64,000 bases of DNA from Hypholoma sublateritium FD-334 SS-4 (GCA_000827495.1 KN817518.1:770405-834404); one strand, 5' to 3'; numbered from the stretch's first letter, positions 23,570 to 36,226 are shown. Numbers and translations: made by a program. The notes: generated by a model not told the origin, from the sequence alone.

Positions 23570-25313
23570 ATGCGTGAAGTCATCTCCGTGCACGTTGGTC
23601 AGGCTGGTGTCCAGATCGGTAACGCCTGCTGTGAGTCGCTGCACCACGTTTTACCCCATAGCCTCCCCGGTATATGCATCGCGCGGAATGCATCTAAAAA
23701 CGCGTGGTTTCTGCTGCTGCGGGCGCCGAAAAGTGAATCGTGAAAGGATGTCATTACTGATCTGATTATCTTAGGGGAGCTTTACACCGTCGAGCACGGT
23801 TTGAGCGTAAGTTGTCCTTTTGTGTCATCGTGAACGCATGAGCTGATAGGTCACCAGCCCGATGGTCGTCTCCTTGAAGGGTCGCCGTCTGCCAACGATG
23901 GTGGCTTCAGCACGTTCTTCTCCGAAACTTCCTCTGGCAAACACGTGCCCCGTTCTTTATACATCGACCTTGAGCCCAATGTCATTGATGAGGTCAGGAA
24001 CGGCCCGTACAGGAGTCTCTTCCACCCCGAGACTCTTGTTACTGGAAAGGAAGACGCTGCCAGCAATTGTATGTCAATCGCGCATATACAACAAGATAGC
24101 CCCTTGCTCACAGATCCTTAGATGCTCGTGGTCACTACACTATCGGAAAGGAACAAATCGATGTTGTAATGGACAAGGTCCGCCGCCTTGCGGATAACTG
24201 CTCTGGCTTACAAGGCTTCTTTGTCTTCCATTCGTTCGGGGGTGGAACCGGCTCTGGCTTCGGTGCTCTCATCCTCGAGCGCCTCTCAACAGATTACGGC
24301 AAGAAGTCTAAGCTGGAGTTCAGCGTTTATCCCGCCCCGACTTTGGCCAATTCAGTTGTGGAACCATACAACTCCGTCCTCACCACCCACACTACTCTGG
24401 AACACTCTGATTGTTCTTTCATGGTAAGATACATTAATTACTCATTCGAAGCATCAGTTGATCTTTTATCTAAGGTTGATAACGAAGCTATCTACGACAT
24501 TTGCAAGAAGAACCTTGGAATCACCTCCCCAAGTCTCACCAACTTGAACAGGTTAATCGCTCAAGTTGTCTCTTCAATCACCGCTTCATTGCGTTTCGAT
24601 GGCTCCCTCAACGTTGATTTGAACGAATTCCAGACCAACTTGGTCCCGTTAGTGCATATACATTTCATTTCATTTTCATCTATTGATGGTTAAGTTCTTA
24701 GCTTCCCGCGTATTCATTTCCCTCTCGCTACCTTCGCCCCTATCATCTCTGCTGAGAAGGCCCACCACGAGCAAAACTCGGTTGCTGATATGACCTTCTC
24801 TTGCTTCGAGCCTGGTAACCAGATGGTTAAATGTGACCCCAGGGAAGGGAAATACAGTGAGTAATCATAATCTGCAGCAAGGCAGTTGGCTTATAATCAA
24901 ATACAGTGGCATGTGCTCTTCTTTACCGTGGTGATGTCGTCCCCAAGGATGTCAATGCAGCCGTCTCCATCATCAAGACCAAGCGCACCATCCAATTCGT
25001 TGACTGGTGTCCCACTGGTTTCAAGCTCGGTATCTGCAATGAGCCTCCAGCGCACGTTCCAGGAGGTGACCTCGCCAAGGTGTCCCGTAGCATGTGCATG
25101 TTGTCTAACACAACTGCCATTTCCTCTGCCTGGAGCCGACTTGATCACAAGTTCGACCTGCTCTACTCGAAGCGTGCCTTTGTTCACTGGTATGTTGGTG
25201 AGGGTATGGAGGAAGGCGAGTTCTCCGAGGCACGTGAAGATCTTGCCGCTCTCGAAAAGGATTACGAAGAAGTTGGCATTGACTCCGCCGACGTCGAAGA
25301 GGCTGAGTACTAG
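23570..25313 (+). CDS. Alpha-tubulin, copy 2
   Basis: ATG 23570 ([20 protein letters not shown]), stop 25313. The core signatures match copy 1: [59 protein letters not shown]. Differences are spread along the protein, for example [10 protein letters not shown] against [10 protein letters not shown] and [12 protein letters not shown] against [12 protein letters not shown]. The tail [16 protein letters not shown] also ends in Tyr. Introns interrupt after GNAC, around EHGLS, after AASN, SFM, TNLVP and EGKY. The final part (from [11 protein letters not shown] to the stop) is one exon, whereas copy 1 has two more introns there. Lys40 is again absent ([11 protein letters not shown]). An intact, presumably functional paralog; convergent with GLN4. 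Confidence 0.96.
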
Positions 25314-25563
25314 AGATGGTTCTGAGCTTCGTATCTTTCGCTTTACTGTTTTGTTGCGATAGATTTTACCTTTACATCCCTGATGACCACTTCACGTATA
25401 CCTTCACATTTTTCAAACAATGCATTGTGGAATTTCATGACATTCTAATATCTGTTATGACTTTCTGCTGTGAAAAGGAAGATATTATAAGACAACTCTA
25501 AATCGATGACCAAGCCTGACTCGTTCATAGCAGATCCTGTTATAACTGGCAGACAGTAATCTC

Positions 25564-28281
25564 CTATGACTTGCCGGAATCCTCCTTCAAGCTGACGATG
25601 CGGTTCAAGACAACGTAGTCACCCTGCTGGTAACCAGCGACTTTTGAACCTTCTTCGAGAGAACTGATGTGGGCGTCCTTGTCAAGGGCGAAGTAGGCCA
25701 CACGTAACCCTTGGAAGCGGACGCATTCATTGCCCACCAGCTGCCCACTTGTGGCGTGAGGAGTATCATCGCCTGATGCTTTTTCAGCAGTGAAATTCTC
25801 CTTCTCAGCTTTTGTTGTTCTTGCTATCGCTTCCTTCTTCGCCTCTGCCATTGACTGCTGGGCAAGTGACCAGAAACCGACCTCCACGATTGCGGTGTTG
25901 ACAACTTCCAAAGTATGTGACGCGATATCGGAGCGGAAGTCGCTTGGAACCCGCTCACTCTTGAACAGTTGGTTGAAGATTCGGATCTCGTCAACCTTGA
26001 CAGGGCTTCCTGAAGGCGCATGTTCTGCAACCCATTGAATATATGCCTTAGGCTTCTTGGTAGGGCCTTCATTCTCGAGCTTACAGATCAGCTCAGTCAC
26101 CTCTCCAGTAGCCGTGTCCGTCTTGAAGGATATGCAGGTGATCGGATATGGGGCTTGGAACAAGCCGACTGTCTTTCCGGGTGCCAGGCGGAAGTAGTCG
26201 CTGGAGTCCTCTGTCCTGAAATCGTCCGAGTCGATGTAAAGCGTGCGGGTGAATGGGATGGCCGACGAGCCGAGCTCCGGGATCTTTGGGTGGAGGGGCT
26301 TCTCGATCATCAGGCAGTAATCCTCTGGGAGGTTCTCAATTGTCACTTTCAAGGGCTTCAAGACCATGAGCAGGCGAGGTGCGGTTCCTTCAAGGTACTG
26401 TCTGACTGACTGCTCGAACCGCGCAAGTTCAATGTTTGATGCGGCCGTCGACACACCCAACGTGCTGACGAAGGAGATAATGGCACCGGGAGGTACTCCT
26501 CGTCGGCGGAGAGCAATTAGGGTATAGAGGCGAGGGTCGTCCCATCCACTGACGAAACCTTCATCCACCAAGGCGGCAATTTTGCGCTTTGACATGATGC
26601 TGCCTTCCAAGCTCAAGCGACCATATTCCGACTGTCTAGGCTTGTATACCTCAAGAGCATCGCAAAGCCAATCGTATGATTGACGGGATGCAATGAACTC
26701 AGTAGTACAGAGCGAATGGCTGCATATACATTAACCTTTGTGTGAAATTAATTAATTATAATGATGGGGCTCACGAAATATTTTCCATGCTATCCACCAG
26801 ACAATGAGTGTAATCGTATGTGGGGTAAATCTTCCACTTGTCATGTGTGCGATGGTGGGGAGTTTCTAGCACACGATACGCGGTCAGATCCCACATTTGC
26901 GGGTTTCCATCGTTGAGGTCTTGTTTCATGCGGAGGTTCGCTTCCTTAGGCTTGTATTTTCCGTTTTTCATGTTCTCGAACTCAACAAGGGATTCCTCAA
27001 TCGGTCGGTCCCTGTGAATGCATGGCCTAGGTTGCCCCTTCTTCTCTCCTCTATCGACTTTGATTTCCTCCTCTGATATTCGAGATTAGTGGATATAAAA
27101 TGTGATGGATAGGAAGAACGTACGGGTACAGTGGCACACATACGCTTTATCGCGTTTGATCAATTCAACCGCTAGGTTATATAACTCGCTAAAATAATCG
27201 CTCGAATAGGTAATTTTCCATGGCTCGAACCCCAGCCAGCGAACCATTTCAAGAATGCTTTCGAAGTATCTGGCTTCCTCTTTTTCGGGATTAGTGTCGT
27301 CGTATCTCAGATAGCACTTTCCGCCATTATGTGCCGCATATCCAAAGTTGACAAAGATCGCCTTCGAGTGACCGATGTGAAGGTAGCCGTTGGGTTCAGG
27401 AGGGAAACGCGTCCAGACCGCTCTACCCGTCGCCTCCAAGTGGGCTGCACGAAGATGAGGGTGGATCTGGGGGTTTCCACCAGGTTTGTGGAGTTGTCCC
27501 AAGAAACCTTCCTCGAACACGGATCGTTTAGGCGCAGGTACAACAGCGGCCTCTTTCGATAGCTTGTTGGCAACTTTGGGCTCCTTTGCTTTGGGCTTTG
27601 CAGTCTCCTTGGGTCCGAATTGTTCTAAGAAAATTTGATCCACGGTCTTCTTAACGTCAAGAGGGCTTGCCCATCGAAGTTCTACAGTATTCTTCAACGC
27701 GCTGACAACTGAGCCCAGACTAGCCCATCCTGGAATGCTGTTGGACGTGATATGATTTTTGACTATAGCAGATAATTCCTCAGCGGAAATTAAGAACCCT
27801 GGAGTATCCACATGTAATAAGCAACAGTATGTATTCGAACACACTAAAACACATACCGATGCCACATTCTCTGTTGAATTCATCCTCGTCGATCGGTAGG
27901 TTATGAGACTCAACATATTGGACGGCAGCTTGTAAATGATTTAGAGTGTAAGTTCTAGGGTTAAATATCTGCAGAAGTAGACACACCAGTAACTTGATCA
28001 ACCGTTTTCAATTTTGATTCAGCGATGGCATTGACGATGTAATTCTTTTCGTCCGACCCGACCGCAGCGGCCTTGGCCAGTACGACAGCGAGATTGGAGA
28101 CGAGTGTCGCCTTTTTTTCGTCGAGGTTGGACAGAGTGGTCGAATTTCTTTCGACTATGTCTTGTAGGATCGCTGCGCTTTTGGGTGCCTTGATTACCTC
28201 CAAAGCCTTCGCTTTGGTCAAACCAATCGATTGGAAAAGGGGGACAAGCGAATTTGGATCTGCCCTTTCAATTGTGGCCAT
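25564..28281 (-). CDS. GLN4: Glutaminyl-tRNA synthetase, cytosolic
   Basis: Charges tRNA-Gln with glutamine using ATP. Start ATG 28281 ([16 protein letters not shown]); the N-terminal appended domain ([36 protein letters not shown]) is typical of eukaryotic GlnRS. The HIGH motif occurs in [19 protein letters not shown], followed by [19 protein letters not shown]. The class I KMSKS motif is [10 protein letters not shown], followed by [19 protein letters not shown]. The C-terminal beta-barrel anticodon-binding part ([30 protein letters not shown]) ends at the TAG at 25564. A Lys-rich linker ([16 protein letters not shown]) separates the N-terminal domain from the core. About 800 residues, the usual size; several introns of about 50-60 nt. 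Confidence 0.96.
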
Positions 28282-28662
28282 CGTCAATGAACGCTTGTTT
28301 TCTCAGGATTTGGGGTATACCGAAGGAGATCGTATTCAGCGATAGTTAGATGGTGGCTGCAAGCCAAGATGAGGGCACTTCCGACCGAAAATAGAACTAA
28401 TCATGATCAATAGCGGCATTTGACTCACATTGGTTCACGATAAGCTGAAAGATTAGATTGTGATACTTAAGCTCGCTTATGAGTCCCGAAGTAAGTAAGT
28501 AATCCCGACGTCAACATAGAAATCTGAGCAATATTTTGGTCGCTACATACTACAGTCCATTTTTACTATGGGTCCATATTCTGCGTCCCTCAAGATACAT
28601 AAAACAGCAGGTGATCTACGCCCGCTCCAATAAACATACCAAGGGAAAGCACCTGCATGCGA
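28282..28662. other. Intergenic between the GLN4 start and the GH79 stop
   Basis: 381 bp with no supported gene; holds the GLN4 promoter and the GH79 3' flank. Confidence 0.45.
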
Positions 28663-30886
28663 CTAATAGATGACAGTCCAGGCTACAAACATGACACAGA
28701 GAAGGGAATTGAAGTAAACAGTACTCAGAGGATTCCGTTGCGAGGCATTGTTTTTCTTGCTGCTGGTGGTCGTGCTACCCGCGCTAGTGGAATTTGCGTT
28801 GTTGGTAACGGAAGGTCCATTGCTGGAGGTAGAAATAGTAGGCGATTGATCTTGTTGGACAGAAGGCGTTCCGCCTGCTAGAACAAGTGCCATACCAGGA
28901 GCTGGTACGTTAATAGTGCAGCCATTTGTGCAATCTACCTCGATGTTTGGCGGTGCCCAAGTTGCAGTTGTTGGCTGTAACGTTCCATCGGTAGATCCCG
29001 CAAGCGTTTGGCCGCCCCATCCGATCTTCTTCGTTTCAGCCAGGCTATCGCCAACAAGGTATTTCACAGTCACGCTAGCCCTGGAAGAAGACGGAAACGT
29101 AGCAGCTGGAATCATGAATGGTACAGAGGAGTTTGCAGAGGAGGTCGTATTGGCGTAGTTGAAGAAGACGAGCTGCTGGACAGTGTTGTTTTGAGCATCA
29201 TAGATAGCGTAGCCACTGGTGGTAACATCCAAATTGGTCTTGGAGCCTGCAATATTTAAATCAAAAACGATAGACCCTGCGTCTGAGCGAAGAGCTTCTG
29301 CCGTTGCCAGGAGACTGTAGTACGGGGAGCCAGTTGTCCATGGGCCTGGGCTGCCGTCGGGGCCAGCTGGAGGGGAAAACATGTTGTACGAAATCCCTTG
29401 TTCACGGGTATGAAGATATGCGGCACTGTATCCAACCGATGCCATTTGCAGAGCATAGTCAGTCGTCCATAATGAACCCACTCCGAACGAGTCGGAAACG
29501 GTTGGAACGCCACCACAAGATACAGAGTTGAACTCGCTCATTATAACCTTTTGCTGATTATTCGCGAGGACCGCCTCGATTCCCGCGTTCTGCCATTCCG
29601 CTAGTGTTACAACTTTTGAACAACCTTTAGCGTCATAGATAGAAGGGATATATTGTGGCCCTACCATTTGCATGCTGCACATAATGTGAAATGCCAAATT
29701 GGTAAGTTCCACTGCAAACATCTTGTGGATAGTGCTGGAGGCTGGTCAGGGTATTAGAACTCGTAGAAGGTGAATGACTTCAGGGCTCACGAAACATATT
29801 TGAGATCAGACCCAAATGTTTTCACGTAGCCGTCGCTCAAAAGCGCGTCCAAATCCTATAGATAGAAAATAAGCCTAATATTAGCTTCTCTTGAGGAGTG
29901 CACATGCCCATTCACAGCAGATCGTTGGACCGACGATGTCGTGCTTATCGGGAATGTCGCCAGCAGACGTATTGCTTAGATGACCCAAAACTTCTTGGAA
30001 TTCCTACAGACAATATGAATTAATTACTGTTCGCCTTGCTGAAATGTAAGATCACAAACACTCATGTAGATACTAGTTGTATAGTTTTGTATGTTGGGAC
30101 GTTGACCATGATCTGTGTAAAGATCAGGCTCCTGTGATACTCTCTGAGGATTGCATCAAGTCAGGAGATAAGAAGGTCCTACATTTCCCAGTAGGAATCC
30201 ATCCAGGTTACTGGCCAACTTATTTGCGGCGTCACCTGGGCATTTCCCCCAAATCAACGAAGCCATTCATGGGAAGCATTGTTGGGTTGAACATACCAGC
30301 CGCGAGGGGGACATCTGTGCTATTGGGATTCAAGAGTGACAACCCTGATAGAAATATCAGACAAAGCTCTCAGCAGACATAGGCACCGCAGACTGACCGA
30401 TCAGATACGACGCATCTCCAACATCAGAAGAGACTTTATTTAGCACGTCCCAAAGAACAGGGCCGTAGTTGACAGACTGGTCGTTCGCATTTGCGGCACC
30501 AGGAATCATCTGAATCATGGGTGAGGTTATCGAAGGGTCATAGTTAGAACTGTCCATAGAATTCCCCCCAATCCTAACGCGCAGAAAGCTGTTGCCAGTT
30601 CGGGCGCGTAAGGCTTTGAGGTAGTTTACAATAGCCGGAGGGATAGTTGATGTGTCGTTCCCGACTATTTCACGGTATTAACATCGAAAGTGGATGAAGA
30701 AAACGACTTACAATATTGGCCCGCAAAGCTAAGTTCAACGCTGACACCAAGAAAATTCGGGTCGACAGTATTATGCGTAGGCGGAGAAGCAGGAACGGTG
30801 ACTTGAATTACATTGGCCGCTTTGGAAAAAATCGAGCATGAAGTGAGCACGAAAAAATAAGTGTAAAGAGTGACAGAGTTCAACAT
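28663..30886 (-). CDS. Secreted GPI-anchored glycoside hydrolase family 79 (beta-glucuronidase-like)
   Basis: ATG 30886 begins a hydrophobic signal peptide (MLNSVTLYTYFFVLTSCSIF) followed by VSVELSFAGQY near the mature N-terminus. The acid/base Glu lies at LLGN-EPDLY, split by an intron after GN near 30200. The nucleophile Glu is in IMSEFNSVSCGG near 29540. Both match the GH79 pattern. The C-terminal beta domain (VTVKYLVGDSLAETKKIGWG) is followed by a Ser/Thr/Asn-rich linker and a terminal hydrophobic stretch (YFNSLLCVMFVAWTVIY), which together look like a GPI-anchor signal. About 590 residues with several introns. Family members remove glucuronic acid or 4-O-methyl-glucuronic acid from arabinogalactan or other glycans. 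The location is probably the wall or outer membrane leaflet. Confidence 0.88.
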
Positions 30887-31823
30887 AGGAACGCAGAGGG
30901 TAGGATGGTGTTCGGCCGTCAACAAGGTAGTAGTAATGAGGGAGCCAGGTACGGGACTCTATACCTTTATGTAAAATGAAACTTTAAAGGCCACCGTAAG
31001 TTGCGGAATTGTGCGGCCACTTCGGAACCGAACTCCTGGAACCTGGTATGTTTGACGGCGTTGTGTAGCCGCATGGTCACTGACTAGATTCTCGTGTAAA
31101 CAAGTCTGTGGTTCTAAACGTTGGTAAGTTGAGGTAATAAGGGTTAATCAAAGTAAGTACACTTGCCTAGATTTCCTTGCATTCTGTAGGAGGTGTTGAG
31201 GACCAAGTGAAATAACTGCGAGCATTTTCGCATTTGTTTTTGTCTGGCCAAATATACCAACGTAGGCTACCGTTGACCATCCAGGTGACCGAACTGAGCC
31301 AAAAAGATTTTTCGTCCGAGAGAGTCGAGAGCTAAGAGATAATAGAGATACGTGCTGCGTTGCCATTATCCCTGGACTGACACTGAATGTCCCAAATCAC
31401 AGCCAGAAGCCTCCAGAAACAAGGCAGAAACTGCCGAAGTCAGCCAAAGCACAAGTGTCTGTGTGTTCTACAAGACATCGCTTCTGTGGCGGCTAGCCTG
31501 AGAGAGATCCATAAAGAGGAAAAAGCTCGCCGAAGGAGAGGCAAAGATCCATCATGATTATCACAGGATTGGACAAGGCATTTGAAGCTATTTGAAGAGA
31601 ATCATGATGTACTGATTTCTGTCATGAGCTTGCGTTCTAAACGCCGCTGGGGTCGCGATTACTTAACCTGGGCATCCGGGACAGGGGGTCCGCTGCCGTA
31701 CCGCTGAGCACAGCCTCCAGAGTCCGTTTACTTTGAATTGATTCTTGCCAATTGGTTCGGAACAGGCTGCACTACGGTGCAGAGTCAACTAGTCACAAGT
31801 GGTGCTTCATCGCACTACGACAT
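30887..31823. other. Intergenic, no convincing gene
   Basis: About 940 bp separating two divergent genes. A 72-codon minus-strand frame at 31148-31366 with an ATG has no motif or intron support. The stretch 31380-31620 has no long frame. Probably the promoters of GH79 and the PAF-acetylhydrolase-like gene. Confidence 0.45.
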
Positions 31824-33717
31824 ATGTGAGTAGTGGGTGGATAGGCTATGTTTGTTCAAAGGCGTAATATAATAACATTATCTTATCCCAGGCTCTTCCT
31901 TCCAACCATTCAAGGTCGCTTCCCTGTTGGTGTTACTACCTTTACAACGCCAGTACAACCTCTTCGATCTGTTGGCTCCGTCAAACTCAAGAATTTTCGA
32001 CGTGCAAGGCAAGACTATCCAGAACACGCACTACTCCTCGAAGAGGTCGCATTTACTGCTTATTATCCAGCAGAAGTTGATGCTTCCTCTAAGAATGGCA
32101 TTCCGTGGTTCATTCGGTACAGGAGAGCAGCATCTGTACCGAATTAATTAATTGACTGAACCATCTGGCAGGCCTATTCGGGACACTTTAAATGGATTCT
32201 CTACCTTTATCGGTAAGGAATAGGCTTTGGGAGTTTCTCTGTCTACTGCTTTGGACTAACCTTTGAATCGAGGAATCTCTAAATGGCTCCTATGGCCAGT
32301 GCTTTACATATTTGCAGCATTTCTGAAAGTTTGTCTGTTTTTAGGTTGATCTATGTTTTCTATGATTAAGTCTGACCATTCTCCTCTGTACAGATACCTG
32401 CATATCCCAATGCCCCACTTCTGATACCCAAGGAGACCTTACAGTGGCCTCTGGTGATTTTTTCTCATGGACTTGGAGGGAGTAGAACCGCGTATAGGTG
32501 TGTAGAGACAAGTTCGCCTTTGCGCAACAATTTCTGACGGGAGAGCAGTCAATTTTGCAGCGGCCTGGCTGCTTCAGGGAAGGTTGTTCTGGCCCTTGAG
32601 CACCGCGATGGGACTGGTATTGCCTGCAGGCCTCGTTTGTGGAATCAAGGCAGTCAATCCGACTCCAGAATGTTGCTGTATTTGAGGGAAAGTGACGTTC
32701 AGTAAGCACCAATATCGACTTCAAGAAATCTCTCTGATAGATTCATAGCTGGGATGACGATGATGCAATCAGTGTACATCCCCTTCCTCTACGCGGTCAA
32801 CAGTTGGAATTCCGACATCATGAAATCCACATAGCGTATTCAGCTTTCTGCCGTTTAGTTGCAAATGATTCAGCACTACAAATAGACACCATCGATGGTA
32901 CACCGTATCCCAAACAGAGCTGGGCTGCTTCAGGTGATTTGGGATTGAAACGGGTTCGGTACGAAAACCGAGTCATGCTCACCGGGCATTCCTTTGGAGG
33001 ATGTACTGTTGTAAGTTTGAAGTATATTTGTATCATTGTTTCGTGTTCATTCAAAATATGTTAGCTCTCTCTGCTTTCAAGGATACCTCTAGAAGAATAT
33101 ATGCGGATTCCTGTTGAGCGAGCTGTGATCCTGGATCCTTGGTTGGAGCCTCTTGCAATCCCTGGACCTGTCCCTTTTGAATTTCCTTCGCCGCCTACCA
33201 GTGATAGTATTGGCGAAAGTGGTAGCTCATCGTTGGAGGCAGCAACAGTTGCACCAGTTGCATCCATGGATCTTGATACAAAGCTGCCACGTCCGCGAAT
33301 GCTTGTTATCAACTCTGAAGCATTCACCCTGTGGAAAGAACATTATGCCAGGCTCCAGAAAGTTGTGGCTGAATGGGAGCCTCAAGGAGGCCATATCTTG
33401 ACCATACGTACGTGTTTCTGTTATGTTATTGTCTTCTTGTCTTCTTGACCCTCAGGCCGATTTCATGAAATATAGTTGGATCAGCTCATGTTTCTTTTTC
33501 TGATTTCCCCGTACTCCCAATTATCCGCAAACGAACAGCTCGCCCTGTTCTAGATACCATCACAAACCTATCTTTGTCTTTCCTTGACGACAGGCTGAGC
33601 GAGGCAATACAAACTATACCCACTAGGACAATGGAAATTGAAATCGTTGGAGTCAAAAAGGACGGGAAGCCCAAGAGGAAGCTCGTTGGAAATGTAGGCG
33701 ATGTAATAATACAATGA
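31824..33717 (+). CDS. PAF-acetylhydrolase-like phospholipase (type II, alpha/beta hydrolase)
   Basis: About 480 residues in some eight exons. The core runs GRFPVGVTTFTTPVQP, LEEVAFTAYYPAEVD, then IFSHGLGGSRTAY (oxyanion region), VVLALEHRDGTGIACRPR, the nucleophile elbow LTGHSFGGCTV, the Asp region AVILDPWLEPL, and the His in VGSAHVSFSDFPVL. All triad positions are present. The end is KLVGNVGDVIIQ with TGA at 33715-33717. For the start I prefer an ATG made by splicing: AT at 31824-31825, intron 31826-31891, then G at 31892. This gives MLFLPTIQGRFPVG. The alternative is the unspliced ATG at 31848, which adds 14 unrelated residues. The enzyme hydrolyses short or oxidised sn-2 acyl chains of phospholipids in the family. 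Confidence 0.88.
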
Positions 33718-34746
33718 CGATAATAATGGGCTATGTAACTAGATACTACAAATACTCTTCAAAATTGCACTATACCAAACAGAATCTTTTAAATACATAT
33801 GCATGGCGTTGCTCGTTGTGAATCAGGGCAGCATTTTGCCATTCCAAACTCACTAACGCGGGGCTAAACAAATTCAACCGCGTCAATAATTAATTTCATT
33901 TGTTCTTCATCAAAAAAGTCCTCCCATTTCTTGCCCATTTCGTTACTCGTAGAGTCGGGCAGTTATGAATATACGACCGGTGAGAGTAAGCTTCTCTAGT
34001 CAACGTAGTCCTCTGGGGTTTCTCGTTCTGACGAGCCAATCTAGGTAGATGATGTTATTGGTATGCAGGCATGCAATCTGCAAAATCTTCCTGAAAACTA
34101 TACGATGAAATATTGTGGGGTCCTTCCATAGTGTCAAAATTGGAAACAAATATATGCTGACGCCTTCTGTATAGATCTGTGATCATGCTATGACCTGGCC
34201 CTCTATATCTTACGTGGCTGAAAACCACAAAGGACGAATCGTCGGATATATATTGGCAAAAGTGTTTGAAATATAAAAAAGAGAAAAAGCGCGAGCCTCA
34301 CTATTTGCTATGTGCCTAGGGATGAAGAGGCGGAAGAAGGCGAAGAGCCTCATGGACATGTTACTTCGATATCTGTTTTGCGCTCGTACCGACGACTCGG
34401 AAAACTTTTTATTGGTTACAAATAGGTGCTGAGCATAAACTGTGCTACTATTCACTATTCACAGAAGAAGCAATGTCCAAGATTTATCGGGCATCATATG
34501 TGTCTCTACATGTTAGAAAGTCCAACTGGGCTGCTCTTGGATTATATAAAGATACTCTGCATTTTACCGTCAAGGGTATCGAAAAGAAATATTGTGGGTT
34601 TGATTGTGACCTCGCTGGTAATTATACACTGAATCATTGAAATCCCGGTTCAAGTAGATGCGGACGAGGAAGATGCATATTCCATGCAATTATCGTTGAA
34701 GGGTTAAGAGAACCAAAATTTGCCGGAGCATAATGGCTTAAGTAGA
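33718..34746. other. Intergenic, about 1 kb, AT-rich, no gene seen
   Basis: Only short frames without ATG-based starts or intron support occur on either strand. It lies between two convergent 3' ends, longer than other convergent gaps in this window (about 250-560 bp), so a lost or non-coding gene is possible. Confidence 0.45.
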
Positions 34747-36226
34747 TTATATTTGAATTCGGTCATCCAGAGCATCTAGCTTTTCTTTTGTCGGCGATCT
34801 CGATTTTCTGCGACGGTTCTGTGGAGTGGGGAATGTACTGGTGGCGGTTTCATTATGTGCACGGATTGCATCACGAATTATGTTTGAACTGGCAAGACCG
34901 AGTCGATAATACCCATCATTAGTACTTGCACCAAACATTCCTGTATGACTGTGGGTTTCATCTGGAGCGATGGCATTACTTGACGGTAGGAAATGATCCT
35001 TTGCACGGCTCCCGTATTTTGGAAGCACCACGAACGTCCGCGGCGTAAGAAATTCTGGCGGATTTGCAGGCAGAACAGAATAAATGCTACAAACAAGCTG
35101 GTTAGCGTCAGATGCAACAAATAAGTTCGCACTAACTTCCGAAAAACAACGCCATGGTCTCTCTCGATGTCCACCAGCGCATTTATCCGTTCCTCTAGCG
35201 CAGCATCATCCCACAAATTCCCGACGTATTTCATGTGATCGGTTGCCCAGGAAAACCCTTGCGTCAACTCATCCTTCTTGTAATATGCGCCCCCAGCTGC
35301 AGCGCCGGCAATCAGAGCCCCACCGACTGCATACGCTGCAGGGCCTGCCCACCTGCCCCACCCTCCATGTGCCGGGGCACTTGGTGTTGTTGATTGGGCA
35401 GCCTTCTTAGCACCGAATCCCGCAAACGAACCCAGAAGAGTAGATCCAATAGTAGTTGCGGTGTTCGCATACTGAGCCATTCTCGTAAACCCGTTCTTCA
35501 CCACGAAAGGATGGAGGCCGTAGTACTTATACGATTGATTGTATTAATGACTAATTAGTTAAATGCGAATGACATGGCGTACTGGGGTGTCGTAGGCAAT
35601 ACAGGCAACGATCTTGGGCCATAAGGGAGCTTTCTTGTCCGGCCGTGAGTTTACGAATTCTCGCAAAGTATCGGCTGCAAGAAGCCCTCCCATACTGCCC
35701 AACATTCAGCCGACTGGATATTTCGGAAAATGTATCAGAAATACTAACCTATGCCCACACAGCACGACCTTGGCCTTTCCTGCACCCAGCCCGGACGCAA
35801 CTTCGCGCTCGACAGTCAAAGTGGTAAGCCAATCGGCAAAACGGACGACGGCTTTGTCCTTGCATTAAACGAATTGAGAGGGTCCCAACCGATGAATAGA
35901 ATGTACTGACTAATTCGCCTTTCGTCTGTGGTTAGGGCAGACAGTGAGGTAGGGCCGAGCGTGAAGTCGTCTAGAGTAGGTCTTACCTCGTAAGCTGGGA
36001 ACACTACAACCTCCACCGTGGAGTGCTCAAGAGTCTCTAAGAGAAGGTGCTGAAGTCGTTGAGGAAAGTCACCAAATGTTTCATCTGTTCCCTTGAATCC
36101 ATGTATGAATATCACAAGAACCAGGTCAGATTCTTGTGTGGCCATAACCAAAGAATCTAGTCCTAACGATTGTGGAGCAACTTTGCGTGCTTTGGACGTC
36201 TGTGAAGAGCTGCTACTGTAAGCCAT
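34747..36226 (-). CDS. DUF676-type alpha/beta hydrolase with a glycine/alanine-rich hydrophobic segment
   Basis: ATG 36226 (MAYSSSSSQTSKARK), stop 34747; about 390 residues, five or so exons. LVLVIFIHGFKGTDETFGDFP carries the HG oxyanion motif, and KVVLCGHSMGGLLAADTL carries the nucleophile Ser in GHSMGG. An aspartate region follows in KIVACIAYDTPYYGLHPFV. After the fold comes a Gly/Ala-rich hydrophobic patch (AAYAVGGALIAGAAAGGAYY), likely a membrane anchor. The His may lie in the last exons, where SHTGMF is a candidate, but this is unsettled. The tail is basic (NRRRKSRSPTKEK). Related fungal proteins are lipid or peptide serine hydrolases of unknown substrate. Confidence 0.82.

Noticed and set aside
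23570..25313. Initial impression that the tubulins might be beta-tubulins
   Set aside because: The starts [13 protein letters not shown], the NEP-containing [11 protein letters not shown] region and the Tyr-ending tails are alpha-type; beta-tubulins start MREIVHLQ.
30077..30382. Plus-strand 101-codon frame
   Set aside because: It lies antisense to GH79 exons that include the GNEP catalytic region.
31148..31366. 72-codon minus-strand frame with an ATG
   Set aside because: No motif, no intron and a composition like the surrounding intergenic DNA.
34210..34455. Minus-strand 81-codon frame
   Set aside because: No real ATG start and no motif; AT-rich intergenic sequence.
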